Positions 50,816 through 59,988 of a DNA stretch of 60,238 bases are shown here, one piece after another. The stretch comes from Clostridiales bacterium (lineage in GTDB: Bacteria; Bacillota; Clostridia; Christensenellales; Aristaeellaceae): NCBI GenBank assembly GCA_015056145.1, contig SVGY01000015.1, forward strand, positions 1 through 60,238, read 5' to 3'. A program made the translations under genes and the position numbers. Below the pieces are notes generated by a model, which searched no databases, was not told the origin of the DNA, and worked only from the letters and a program-made list of their open reading frames with translations. Position 1 is the stretch's first letter. The number at the start of each line of letters is the position of its first letter.

Positions 50816-52573
50816 TCACATCTTTCCGCAGAGCTCAACAAACTCGTCGATTTCGCCCCGAACCACGGAGAGGGCGCTGCGCCAGTAGTCCACGCTGGTG
50901 ACGTCGATGCCTACGGAAGCAGCCACGTTCTTGATGGTGTCGCTGCCGCAGGAAGCCAGAAGCTGGTCGTACTTGGGAATGAAAGAAGCGCCTTCCTTGC
51001 GGAACTGGACGTATACGCCAAGGCCGAACAGCAGGCCAAAGGCATAGGGGAAGTTGTAGAAGTGCAGGTTGGGGCTGTAGTAGTGGCCCTTGCATGCCCA
51101 CATGTAGGGATGACGGAATTCCTTGTCCAGGCCGTCGCCGTAGGTCTTGTCCTGGGCGTCCAGCATGAGCTGCTTCAGCTCGTCCGCAGAAGGAATGTGG
51201 GTCTTGCGGGCTTCCACCACGGAGGATTCAAAAATGAAGCGGCTGTAGATGTCCACCACGGTCTGGGTGGCTTCCATGAGGCTGTTTTCCAGAATGGCAA
51301 ACTTGGTGGCATCGTCGGCAGATGCACGCACGGTCTGGTTCAGCAGTGTCTCGTTGAAAATGGAAGCCGTCTCGGCCAGAGGCATGGGGGTATCGGTCAG
51401 AAGCACGGGCTTCTGCTCCAGGCAGCGGTTGTGCCAGCCGTGGCCCAGCTCATGGGCAAGGGTGCTCACGTCGGAGAAACTGCCCACAAAGTTGGTCAGG
51501 ATGCGGCTCTGCTTCTGCTGATGGTAACCGGCGCAGAAAGCGCCGCCTTCCTTGCCCTCGGCGGGATACATGTCGATCCAGTCGTGTGTCATGGCATGGT
51601 GGATGAACTCGCCGATGGCAGGATGTACCTTGGCAAAGGTTTCGGTAAGCAGGTCGTGGGCTTCCTCCACGGTGTAGCGCAGCTGCACGTCGCCCACGGG
51701 GGCAAACAGATCGTAGAAGGGCAGGCCGTTCTTGTGGCCCAGCAGCTGAGCCTTGGCCTTGAGGTAGCGGCGGAAATCCGGCAGCGCTTCCTCGATGGCG
51801 GTGAACATGGCATCCAGAATGGTTTTGTCCATGCGGCTCTCGTGGAGGGTCTGGCTGAGCAGATCGTCGTAACCCTTGGCCTCGCAGAGGGTGCAGGCCT
51901 GGCCCTTGATGGAGGCAAGGCAGAAGGCCATGGGGGTTTCCACCTTGGCGTAGGACTTCAGTTCGGCTTCATAGGCATCCTTGCGGACCTTGGCATCGGA
52001 ATCGTAAGCCATGCCACGCACGGCGGGCAGAGGCAGGGTTTCGCCGCCCAGCTCCACGGTGTGGCTGCCCATGAGGCGGTCACGGAGCTTGGAGAAGGCA
52101 TCAGCGCCGTCCAGGGACATGCGCAGCATTTTGCCTTCCATGTCCGCAGGCAGGCTGTGCTTGGCCTGATCCTGATATTCCTTAAGGACAAAGGCAAAGG
52201 TGGTCAGGGTGTCGTTGCCGGCGATGAGCTGATCCAGGTTTTCCACGCTGCCCACATAGCGGGCCCAGGCGCTGCTGGTAAGACGTACGTCCACCATCAG
52301 GTTGCTGAGCTTGTCCATGTAGCGCAGGCCGTCGGCGTTGGTGCAGTCGGTGGAAAGGCGCAGGCTCACATAGCCGAAGGTGGAGCCGATCAGGTTGTTC
52401 AGCTCTTCGCCCATGGCAAGCATTTTCAGCAGCTTGTCCTCGTCGCTGCCTTCCTGGGTTGCAATGTCCCGGCCCTGGAGGCTGAGGGCGGCGATGCGCT
52501 CCACATCCTTTTCAAGACGGGGATCCTCAAAACTGTCATACAAAAAGCTGAGATCCCATTTTCCGTTTGCCAT
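50816..52573 (-). CDS. pepF: Oligoendopeptidase F
   Basis: A 585-aa M3-family zinc peptidase. HELGHGWHN contains HExxH (about residue 370), with the third ligand Glu in the following ETASIFNE segment. The helical N-terminal half and length match PepF of Gram-positive bacteria, which cleaves small peptides in the cytoplasm. It starts six bases after the GntR regulator stop, so the two form an operon. Confidence 0.95.
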   Translation of the reverse strand: MANGKWDLSFLYDSFEDPRLEKDVERIAALSLQGRDIATQEGSDEDKLLKMLAMGEELNNLIGSTFGYVSLRLSTDCTNADGLRYMDKLSNLMVDVRLTSSAWARYVGSVENLDQLIAGNDTLTTFAFVLKEYQDQAKHSLPADMEGKMLRMSLDGADAFSKLRDRLMGSHTVELGGETLPLPAVRGMAYDSDAKVRKDAYEAELKSYAKVETPMAFCLASIKGQACTLCEAKGYDDLLSQTLHESRMDKTILDAMFTAIEEALPDFRRYLKAKAQLLGHKNGLPFYDLFAPVGDVQLRYTVEEAHDLLTETFAKVHPAIGEFIHHAMTHDWIDMYPAEGKEGGAFCAGYHQQKQSRILTNFVGSFSDVSTLAHELGHGWHNRCLEQKPVLLTDTPMPLAETASIFNETLLNQTVRASADDATKFAILENSLMEATQTVVDIYSRFIFESSVVEARKTHIPSADELKQLMLDAQDKTYGDGLDKEFRHPYMWACKGHYYSPNLHFYNFPYAFGLLFGLGVYVQFRKEGASFIPKYDQLLASCGSDTIKNVAASVGIDVTSVDYWRSALSVVRGEIDEFVELCGKM

Positions 52574-52579
52574 AGTGCA

Positions 52580-53260
52580 TTACTCCTTCTTCAGCTTGCT
52601 TTCTTTCAGGGCCATAAGGCAGGTTTCCTTGCTGCGCTCGATATGCTTGCGCATGAGCTTTTCAAAGCTTTCCAGATCCCGCTGCTCGATGTAGTCCACC
52701 AGCATATAGTGCTCGGCGTGGGCGGCATGGCGGCGGTTTTCCTTGGCGATGGATACAGCGGAGAACCGGCGGATATATTCATCCTGGCTTTCGATAACCC
52801 GCAACACACGCTTCATGCCGCAGATATGGGTCATGCGGTCGTGGAACTCACGGGCACGGGGAGAAAGCTTGTCGATCTCGCCCCGCTGATGGAATTCGTC
52901 CATCTGGCGCAGCATTTCCCGCAGGTCGGCGATATCCTGCTCGGTGGCGTTTTCAATAATGGCAGGCAGCGTGAGCATTTCCAGGGCGTTGCGGATGGTG
53001 TAGATCTCCATCACGTCCGCCACGGTAAAGGCACGCACCACGACGCCACGGCGCATAACGTATTCCACAAGACCGTCCCGCTCCAGCTTGCGCAGGGCTT
53101 CCCGGAGGGGAGTGCGGCTGATGTGCATCCGCTCGGCGTACTCGGTTTCTACAATACGGGCTCCGGCGGGAATCTCGCCGGTAATGATAGCATGCTTGAG
53201 GGTTTCGTAGGCAATCTCCCGAATCGGCTTGCTTTCAGCCATCTGTTCAAAGGTTGACAT
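52580..53260 (-). CDS. GntR-family (FCD) transcriptional regulator
   Basis: A 226-aa regulator: winged helix at the N-terminus (IREIAYETLKHAIITGEIPA, RMHISRTPLREALRKLERDG) and an FCD ligand domain (about 85-215) with the expected metal-binding acidic and His residues (D in REFHDRMTH, H in HAAHAEHYML). ATG 53260 has GAAGGAG upstream. It likely controls its own operon with pepF in response to a small acid or sugar derivative. Confidence 0.93.
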   Translation of the reverse strand: MSTFEQMAESKPIREIAYETLKHAIITGEIPAGARIVETEYAERMHISRTPLREALRKLERDGLVEYVMRRGVVVRAFTVADVMEIYTIRNALEMLTLPAIIENATEQDIADLREMLRQMDEFHQRGEIDKLSPRAREFHDRMTHICGMKRVLRVIESQDEYIRRFSAVSIAKENRRHAAHAEHYMLVDYIEQRDLESFEKLMRKHIERSKETCLMALKESKLKKE

Positions 53261-53301
53261 GGAGATGCTCCTTCCGTTGTTGTTTTTCTGTTGTATTTTG
53301 T

Positions 53302-53330
53302 ATACTATCACTTTCTTGATAATATGTCAA
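53302..53330 (-). promoter_or_regulatory. Sigma-A promoter and likely operator of the gntR-pepF operon
   Basis: On the minus strand, TTGACA (53330-53325), a 17-base spacer, and TAGTAT (53307-53302). The -10 region overlaps GTATAC, a palindrome of the type bound by FCD/GntR regulators, so repression by the first gene product is plausible. Confidence 0.7.
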
Positions 53331-53504
53331 GATTTTGTCAAATGTTGAAAGGCGGCTGGTTGTTTTTGGCCAAAAGCGTCGGACTGCTGTATTTCCCCGG
53401 TTACATACATAAATCCCCCCACAGGCAACGCCCTCCCCGCATGGCCTGAAGGGAGGGCGCTATATCCTGTGCTGTGCTCTTTTATATATTATCGAAAAAA
53501 TCCA

Positions 53505-53951
53505 TCAGGATTTCTGCTTCCAGTAGTCAAGCCGGGAAAGTTCCTTGCGAAGATATTCCTTCGCCTCGTCGGAAGGCTTGCCGCCGGACATCTGCCGGGC
53601 GCAGAAATCCACAAGCTGCTCCATATCGGTGTAGACGAATCTGCCGTCGGTATAGCACCATTTGCAGTACTCCTCATTCATGGAGCCGTCCGCATCCCGG
53701 CTGATGGAGGTATCCTCCAGGGGCATGCCGCAGCACTGGCAGATCAGTTGCCGGGGCGAGCCCAAAAGCGTATTGATGGAAACATCGAACAGCCGGGAAA
53801 GCAGCTTGAGGGTTTCCGTATTGGGAATGGTCTCGCCGGTTTCCCAGCGGGATACAGCCTGGCGGGTAACAAGTACCTTCCGGGCAAGCTCTTCCTGGGA
53901 AAGGCCGTTTTTGGTCCTGAGTTCATGGATCACATCTTTGGTATTCATCAT
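53505..53951 (-). CDS. XRE regulator fused to a zinc ribbon
   Basis: A 148-aa protein with a Cro/C1-type HTH domain at 1-65 (LRTKNGLSQEELARKVLVTR, QAVSRWETGETIPNTETL) and a C-terminal zinc-ribbon-like domain with CQCCGMPL and CKWCY. ATG 53951 or 53948 could start it; the GGTGA upstream favours 53951. Zinc-ribbon XRE proteins of this kind are common in Clostridia and of unknown targets. Confidence 0.85.
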   Translation of the reverse strand: MMNTKDVIHELRTKNGLSQEELARKVLVTRQAVSRWETGETIPNTETLKLLSRLFDVSINTLLGSPRQLICQCCGMPLEDTSISRDADGSMNEEYCKWCYTDGRFVYTDMEQLVDFCARQMSGGKPSDEAKEYLRKELSRLDYWKQKS

Positions 53952-54087
53952 CTTTTATCACCCCGGAATGGATTATACCACGGGCCGTCCTGGGATAAAA
54001 GCAACCTGCTGTTGCGCAGGGATATGACTGCCGCTCCCTCCTCCTTCGGGAAAAAGCGCAAAACCCTCCAAAAAATTCATATATGGT

Positions 54088-54116
54088 TTGAAACCCCCTA
54101 AAATATATGCTATACT
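54088..54116 (+). promoter_or_regulatory. Promoter of the GGDEF-REC-EAL gene
   Basis: TTGAAA (54088-54093), a 17-base spacer ending in TGC, and TATACT (54111-54116), about 95 bases before ATG 54211. Confidence 0.75.
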
Positions 54117-54210
54117 GCATAATGAATGATTATGTGCGTTTATGCTGCCCGGGCGCTGCTATCGGGGCGGCTGTGATACCGAGTACCCTGGGAAAGGCAG
54201 GTGCTGTTTT

Positions 54211-57200
54211 ATGCACCGACGTTTTGACACCATCCGTTCCGTAGCGCTGCTGGCAGTAGTGCTTCTTTTGCAGATCCTGTTTTTTGCCGGAACCATTACC
54301 TTCGCCTTTTCGGACGCCACCCTCCTGGATGCCCAGGAAGGTGTGCTGGAAACGGTGGAGGGCGGCGTTTTCAATATTGGAAAACTCTTCTCCCTGCTTT
54401 CCCTCCGGCTGATCTACGGCATGTCCATCATCAGCGTGATGTCTGCCGCCATCGTGATCTGCCTTTTGTTTGTGTACAAACGGCTTGAAAATTTTGTTAT
54501 TCTGTCTATCGTTGATACCGCCTGCTTTGCTGGCCTCTGCAGCCTGCTGGCCGGCATATGCAGCGTTATGTCCCATCTGCAGCACTCCAACAGCGTAATG
54601 CCCGGCATCAGCATGCTTTTCTGGGCAATCCTGTTCCTGCCGGTGTCCTGGGTTATGAGCAGACGGGGCTGGCGTGGCACCGCTTTTTCCTTTATTTTCC
54701 GCCTCTGGATGGCCCTCAACATCTTCACCGCCCTGTGCGAGATCCTCATCCTCAGCCCGGAACTGGTGGATTACGGCCACCTGAGCTGCTTCCTGATGCT
54801 GTTTGTCATCAACCTGTCCAGCTCCATCGAGGATATCCGTACCCTGATCCGCAAGGGCCGCAGCAAAGTTTTCTCCTTCATTCTTCTGTCCAAGCTGGCT
54901 ATGCTGGCAGTGAGCACGCTGGGCATTATCGCCTGGTTTACCCGTCTTTCCGACCTGATCAATTTCCTCATGCAGGGCGGCCTGCTCTTCTCCGCCCTAG
55001 CCATGGGCCTGAATACCACCTGGAATACCCTGCGCACTTCCGTGCTTTATCAGAATTACAGCCTGCTGCGGCAGCGGGAAGAGGAAAACCGCCTGGTGGC
55101 CCAGTTTACCAGCCGGTACATGATCCGCTACGAGCATGAAACCAAAAAAATGGTCTGCCGGGAGGAAACCAGCCAGCTGCTGGGCATGCCTGCCGTGATG
55201 GAAAACATGCCTGATTCCTTCCCGGTGGATCACATCTCTCCCAAAACCCGCCTGACCCTGCGCCAGCTGTGGCAGCAGGTGCTGGCCGGCGAGGAGGACG
55301 GCACGGCCGCCATCTGCTACCTGCAGCCCGTCACCGGCGAAAACCTCTGGCTGCGGGTGGATTTTATCACCTCGTTCCAGCAGAATCATCAGCCGGATTA
55401 CACCGTCTTCACCTTTACCCAAATCAAGGGCGTTCAGAGCCGTGAGGAAACCTACCGCAAGCATCAGCAGGAAAGCGTCCGCCTGGCACAGCAGGGCGGC
55501 GTGGTATACGAGGTGGATCTGACCGGAGACCGCTTCCTGGCCATCAAGGGCACTCCCTTCTTTGGCATGCCGGATATCCTGCCCGAGGATATGGGCAACC
55601 TTTCGGATTACCTGGAGGAATACATGCTGCCCAAGGAGGAGGCCGGTGCGGTGAGCCGGCTTTTGAACCGGGACTGGCTCCTGGACCAGTACGAGCGGGA
55701 GAACAGCACACACACGCTGGAATTCCGCCGCAATACCATGGGTATGCTCCACTGGACCCAACTGGAAATCCAGCTGCTGACGGAGCCCTACTCCGACAAT
55801 GTACTGGCATTTTTGATGTTCCAGGACATCGAGGAGGAAAAGAAGCTGCGCCAGCTGGGCGAAAGCCGTGTTCACGGCGACGAGCTGACCGGCCTTATGA
55901 GCCGCAGCACCTTTACCGACAGCTTTACCCGCATACTGGAAAGCTCTCTGGACAGCGATGTACATGTGCTGTACATGGTGGACCTGGACGGCTTCAAGTA
56001 TGTAAACGACACCTACGGCCACAGCTTCGGCGACAAAGTACTGCGGGAGGTAGCGGATTCGCTGCGCTCCCTGTTCCGCTCCGATGACCTGATCTGCCGC
56101 TATGGCGGCGACGAGTTTGTGGTGCTGATGAAGTCCGTCCAGGGAGACGATGCCTTCATCCTTCAGCGTGGACGGCAGATCTGCCAGGCCCTCACCCGGC
56201 AGTTCGGCGACGAGGTGGCCATGGGCGCCAGCGTGGGCGCATCCATCTACCCCCGCCACAGCAAGGATTTCGATATCCTTTTCCGCATGGCGGATCAGGC
56301 CCTGTACAACGCCAAAAACGTGGGCCGCAGCCAGTGCATGATCTACGATGAATCCTTCTCCAAGGGCAACCGTATCATCATGACCGCCCAGGACGAGCCC
56401 CGGCCCCCGGAGGAGCATGGCAAGGTTCTGCTCCTGATGGACGGCGGCCGTGTGGAAAGAGACATGCTCAGCGATGATTATACCCTGCGGGATGCAGAAA
56501 ATCCCGAAGCGGCCAAGGCCATCCTGCTGTCCGATCCCCATATCAGCGCCGCATTGGTGGATATATCCGACCCGTCCCTGGGCGGACTTGACCTGATCCA
56601 CTGGATGCGCAACGGCGACATGAGCCACCATGTGCAGGTGCTTGCCCTTGGCAGCTGGCAGGATCACGGCGAGGAAAAGGCCTCCCAGGCCATACAGAAC
56701 GGCGCAGACGACGTGCTGGCGCTGCCCACCTCCCCGGGGCTGATGAAACTGAGGGTCAACAACCTGATTCTCCAGGGCGAGAGCGAGCGCCTGCGCAGCC
56801 AGAACCAGACCCTGCTTTTGCAGCGGGCCACCAAGGCACGCCACCAGAAGCAGCTGCAGTACCTGGCCGACCACGATTCCGTAACCCACATCTACAACAA
56901 GAGCGCCTTCTTCCGGCGCACCCGCACCCTTCTTGATGAAAACCAGAGCCGTACCTACGCTTTGGTATGCTTTGACATCATCCGTTTCCGGGCGGTGAAC
57001 GACATCTTCGGCTACGAAGCCGGCGACCAGCTGCTCCGCCACATCGCCACCCAGATGCAGACCATCGTGGGCGAAAAGGGCGTCTGTGCCCGCATCGCCA
57101 CGGACATGTTTGCCATGTGCATCCCCAATGATGATGTTGAGGCTACCCTTGCGGCCCTTTCCGCATCGGTGAAGGATTACAACTTCCGCTTTGTGGTACA

Positions 57201-58500
57201 GCTGTGCTACGGCGTGTACACCGTGGATGACCTGAGCCTTTCCGTAAACCAGATGATGGACCGTGCCTCCATGGCGGAGCGTTCCGTCAAGGGCAGCTAT
57301 GTGCGCAACGTAGCCTGGTACGACGACAGCATGAGCCTGCGCCTGCAGGAAGAGCAGCGGATGCTCAGCGACATGGAGCAGGGCTTGAAAAACGGCGAAT
57401 TCATCGTGTACTATCAGCCCAAGTGCCGCCTTGACACCGGAAAAATCGTCGGTGCAGAAGCCCTTGTACGCTGGGATCATCCCCGGCGGGGCCTACTGAT
57501 GCCCGGCACCTTCGTGCCCATCTTTGAAAAGAACGGCTTCATCATGAAGCTGGACGAGTACATCTGGGAGCAGGTATGCATCTTCCTGAAAAAATGCCGT
57601 GAAACCGACCCGGAATGCACGCCCCACATCAGCGTGAACCTTTCCCGGGTGGACCTGTACAACCCGCAGCTGTGTGATACCCTGGAAGAGCTGTGCCGCA
57701 AATACGGCGTGCCCAACGAGCAGATGGAGGTGGAGATCACCGAAAGCGCCTATGTGGACAACGCCCACCTGCTGCTGGATCTGGCGGAAAAGTTCCACGA
57801 GCGGGGTTTCAACGTACAGATGGACGATTTCGGCAGCGGCTATTCCTCCCTGAACATGCTCAATGAGATTCCCGTTGACGTGCTCAAGCTGGACATGCGC
57901 TTCCTGTACCGTTTCTCCCAGGAGGGCAGAAGCTCCTCCATCCTTTCCAGCATCGTATCCATGACCAAGAACCTGCGCATCAGCGTTATCGCCGAGGGCG
58001 TGGAAACCGAGGAACAGGCCCGCTTCCTGGCCGGCATCGGCTGCAAGCACGCCCAGGGCTTCTTCTACCACAAACCCATGACCGGCGACGAATTCCTCAC
58101 CCTGATCCGCCGGGAAATGCAGGAGATATCCAACGTCCACGATATGGAAAGCGCCAAGCTGTACCTGAGCCAGCTGCTGACCCCTGCCATACTGGTAAGC
58201 CGGCAGGGCGACCGCATGGAGATGCTGGCCTGCAACGATTACTACTTCAGCATGGTACAGATCACCGACGCCAACTTCAGCCGTTCCGACCGGGTGCTGA
58301 ACCGGTGGATCGGCGCCGCCGACGAAAAGAACCTGCACGCCGCCATGGATCAGGCCCGGGAGACCGACAAGCCGGTGCCCTGCTGCTACCTGCAGCAGGA
58401 TCTGTCCGGCGGGTACCATCTGCTGGACAGCGTGGTGGAATTTGTATCCGACGCCCAGGAAGGGCTGCTGTATGTGATGATCCTCACCGAAAGATACTGA
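54211..58500 (+). CDS. Multidomain cyclic-di-GMP protein, GGDEF-REC-GGDEF-EAL
   Basis: A 1429-aa protein. About eight helices (1-280), a PAS-like region (about 285-550), and a GGDEF domain (about 555-725) with active motif CRYGGDEFVVLM. A receiver-like domain follows (about 735-870): the acceptor Asp is in LVDISDPSLGG, but the conserved Lys is replaced (VLALPTSP). Next is a second GGDEF-like domain (about 885-1040) whose motif has decayed to ATDMF. The EAL phosphodiesterase domain (about 1055-1320) has EALVRW, DDFGSGYSSL and the catalytic Lys/Glu region, so it appears active. A PAS-like end (about 1330-1429) closes it. ATG 54211 opens the first helix. It could make and break cyclic di-GMP. 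It directly precedes spo0A. Confidence 0.93.
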   Translation: MHRRFDTIRSVALLAVVLLLQILFFAGTITFAFSDATLLDAQEGVLETVEGGVFNIGKLFSLLSLRLIYGMSIISVMSAAIVICLLFVYKRLENFVILSIVDTACFAGLCSLLAGICSVMSHLQHSNSVMPGISMLFWAILFLPVSWVMSRRGWRGTAFSFIFRLWMALNIFTALCEILILSPELVDYGHLSCFLMLFVINLSSSIEDIRTLIRKGRSKVFSFILLSKLAMLAVSTLGIIAWFTRLSDLINFLMQGGLLFSALAMGLNTTWNTLRTSVLYQNYSLLRQREEENRLVAQFTSRYMIRYEHETKKMVCREETSQLLGMPAVMENMPDSFPVDHISPKTRLTLRQLWQQVLAGEEDGTAAICYLQPVTGENLWLRVDFITSFQQNHQPDYTVFTFTQIKGVQSREETYRKHQQESVRLAQQGGVVYEVDLTGDRFLAIKGTPFFGMPDILPEDMGNLSDYLEEYMLPKEEAGAVSRLLNRDWLLDQYERENSTHTLEFRRNTMGMLHWTQLEIQLLTEPYSDNVLAFLMFQDIEEEKKLRQLGESRVHGDELTGLMSRSTFTDSFTRILESSLDSDVHVLYMVDLDGFKYVNDTYGHSFGDKVLREVADSLRSLFRSDDLICRYGGDEFVVLMKSVQGDDAFILQRGRQICQALTRQFGDEVAMGASVGASIYPRHSKDFDILFRMADQALYNAKNVGRSQCMIYDESFSKGNRIIMTAQDEPRPPEEHGKVLLLMDGGRVERDMLSDDYTLRDAENPEAAKAILLSDPHISAALVDISDPSLGGLDLIHWMRNGDMSHHVQVLALGSWQDHGEEKASQAIQNGADDVLALPTSPGLMKLRVNNLILQGESERLRSQNQTLLLQRATKARHQKQLQYLADHDSVTHIYNKSAFFRRTRTLLDENQSRTYALVCFDIIRFRAVNDIFGYEAGDQLLRHIATQMQTIVGEKGVCARIATDMFAMCIPNDDVEATLAALSASVKDYNFRFVVQLCYGVYTVDDLSLSVNQMMDRASMAERSVKGSYVRNVAWYDDSMSLRLQEEQRMLSDMEQGLKNGEFIVYYQPKCRLDTGKIVGAEALVRWDHPRRGLLMPGTFVPIFEKNGFIMKLDEYIWEQVCIFLKKCRETDPECTPHISVNLSRVDLYNPQLCDTLEELCRKYGVPNEQMEVEITESAYVDNAHLLLDLAEKFHERGFNVQMDDFGSGYSSLNMLNEIPVDVLKLDMRFLYRFSQEGRSSSILSSIVSMTKNLRISVIAEGVETEEQARFLAGIGCKHAQGFFYHKPMTGDEFLTLIRREMQEISNVHDMESAKLYLSQLLTPAILVSRQGDRMEMLACNDYYFSMVQITDANFSRSDRVLNRWIGAADEKNLHAAMDQARETDKPVPCCYLQQDLSGGYHLLDSVVEFVSDAQEGLLYVMILTERY

Positions 58501-58513
58501 CCTTTATCCCTCT

Positions 58514-58544
58514 CCCGGTACGGAAGAACCGTGCCGGGTTTTTT
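58514..58544 (+). terminator. Intrinsic terminator after the GGDEF-EAL gene
   Basis: Stem CCCGGTACGG (58514-58523) with CCGTGCCGGG (58529-58538), one G-T pair, loop AAGAA, then TTTTTTC. Confidence 0.94.
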
Positions 58545-59040
58545 CTTTCTGTGCAAATCAATGTCTTTCTTTTCAATATTTCCGTTACAAAACCCCGTTG
58601 CTCCTTGCCACAAATGTCAAATGTCGGGAAAAAATATTTCCTTCTCCCGAAAACTGCACTCCCCCTCCGTCATCCTGTTTCGGTGATTTTTACCCGGAAC
58701 ACTGAAAAAAAGAGCATCTTCTTTCGTTTTTCATTTTTCACAGCCTTCCCTTTCCCTGAAACAACGACCCGCTTCCCCACGCTGCATCAGCAAACGTCAA
58801 AATCCTTGTCAACCTTCGCTTTTCTCCGATCTTTCCGGGCATAATCCACCAGCCCCGGACGACTTTCATCCTGTTTCTCCACACTTAACCTTGCGGGGAA
58901 AAATGTTTTATGTCAAAGCCTGTACATTTCCTTCTACTTACGCCGAAAACCCCTATGCTGTCAGCTTTCGTGCTATACTTTCCAAAAAGCGGGAACGCCG
59001 TCGTTTCCCGCCTCAGATTAGCAGAAAGCAGGAGATCATT
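58545..59040 (+). promoter_or_regulatory. spo0A upstream region with extended -10 promoter
   Basis: A pyrimidine-rich, non-coding stretch of about 500 bases. The extended -10 is TGC plus TATACT at 58971-58979, about 60 bases before spo0A, with no good -35. TGTCAAA at 58615-58621 and 58911-58917, and TGTCGGG at 58622-58628, are one or two changes from the Spo0A box TGTCGAA and could allow autoregulation. No sigma-H promoter is convincing. I see no small gene here. Confidence 0.45.
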
Positions 59041-59802
59041 ATGCAAGGATATCGGATTTTGCTGGTGGACAATCATCAACCCCTTCGGAAGAGCCTTTCG
59101 GAGTTCCTCACAAAGCAGGAGGGCATCGCCCTGGTCAGGGAAGCCGCCAACGGCGTGGAAGCCCTGAAACTGTTCCGGGAGGAAACCTTTGATATACTGA
59201 TCACGGACATCATCATGCCTCTGATGGACGGCTACACCCTGATGGAGGAGCTGCGCAGGCAGGTTTCCCCCATGCCCCGCATTATCGTCACCTCCGCCCT
59301 GAGCCGGGACGACTTCGTCACCCGGGCCATCGAGCTGGGCGCCGCCTTCTACATGGTCAAGCCCTACGACGTACAGCATCTGCTCAGCCGCATCCGTGAC
59401 CTGAGCGGCCAGAAACCCCGCATCAGCCAGCCCGCCGACCCCCGGCGCAGCATCAGCATCGACGAGCGCCTGGGCAGCCTGTTCCTGACCATCGGCATCC
59501 CTGCCCACATCAAGGGCTACCAGTTCCTGCGCCAGGCGGTGAAGATGGTCATTCAGCAGCCGGACATCATCAACCGCATCACCAAGGAGCTCTACCCAGG
59601 CATCGCCAAACATTTCAGCACCAGCGCCAGCAAGGTAGAGCGTGCGATCAGGCACGCCATTGAGGTGGCCTGGAACAGGGGGCGGATTGAGACGCTGAAC
59701 ACGGCCTTCGGTTGCAAGGTATGCACGCCCGAGGACAAGCCCACCAATGGGGAATTTATTGCGATGCTGGCGGATAAGCTGTCTATGGAGCGGAGCGCGT
59801 AA
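59041..59802 (+). CDS. spo0A: Stage 0 sporulation protein A
   Basis: A 253-aa response regulator, master switch of sporulation. Receiver domain (about 1-115) with D in LLVDNH, acceptor Asp in TDIIMPLMDG, and Lys in MVKPYD. The C-terminal DNA-binding domain has the signature IGIPAHIKGYQFLRQAVKMV and ERAIRHAIEVAWNRG then IETLN. ATG 59041 follows AGGAGATC. In Bacillus spo0A follows spoIVB; here it follows a cyclic-di-GMP gene instead. Confidence 0.98.
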   Translation: MQGYRILLVDNHQPLRKSLSEFLTKQEGIALVREAANGVEALKLFREETFDILITDIIMPLMDGYTLMEELRRQVSPMPRIIVTSALSRDDFVTRAIELGAAFYMVKPYDVQHLLSRIRDLSGQKPRISQPADPRRSISIDERLGSLFLTIGIPAHIKGYQFLRQAVKMVIQQPDIINRITKELYPGIAKHFSTSASKVERAIRHAIEVAWNRGRIETLNTAFGCKVCTPEDKPTNGEFIAMLADKLSMERSA

Positions 59803-59902
59803 ATCCCTTATGACTCAATACTTTGAGCGCCATCGTCTCATAGCAAAATAGCGATGAATCCCCAAAGCGCCTCGAATATAGCGATAAATAGATAAACACA
59901 AT

Positions 59903-59988
59903 AGCGACCAACACCAAGCATTCATTGCCTTTTCACAGTGTAAAGGAAACACGGGTGAAAAAGTGTCAAAGAAAGGGTGTTGGTCGCT
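59903..59988. repeat. 13-bp inverted repeat next to the recombinase start
   Basis: AGCGACCAACACC (59903-59915) and GGTGTTGGTCGCT (59976-59988) are perfect inverted repeats around 60 bases. The right arm ends exactly before the TTG that opens the recombinase frame. ATAGCGA occurs three times nearby (from 59847 to 59908) as direct repeats. On the minus strand a TTGACA lies inside. Could be recombinase binding or crossover sites. Confidence 0.55.

Noticed and set aside
50777..53257. 826-codon plus-strand frame opposite pepF and gntR
   Set aside because: It spans two well-supported genes on the other strand and has no recognisable domain.
54997..57480. 827-codon minus-strand frame opposite the GGDEF-EAL gene
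   Set aside because: No ribosome binding site or domain; it mirrors a GC-rich coding region with clear motifs on the other strand.
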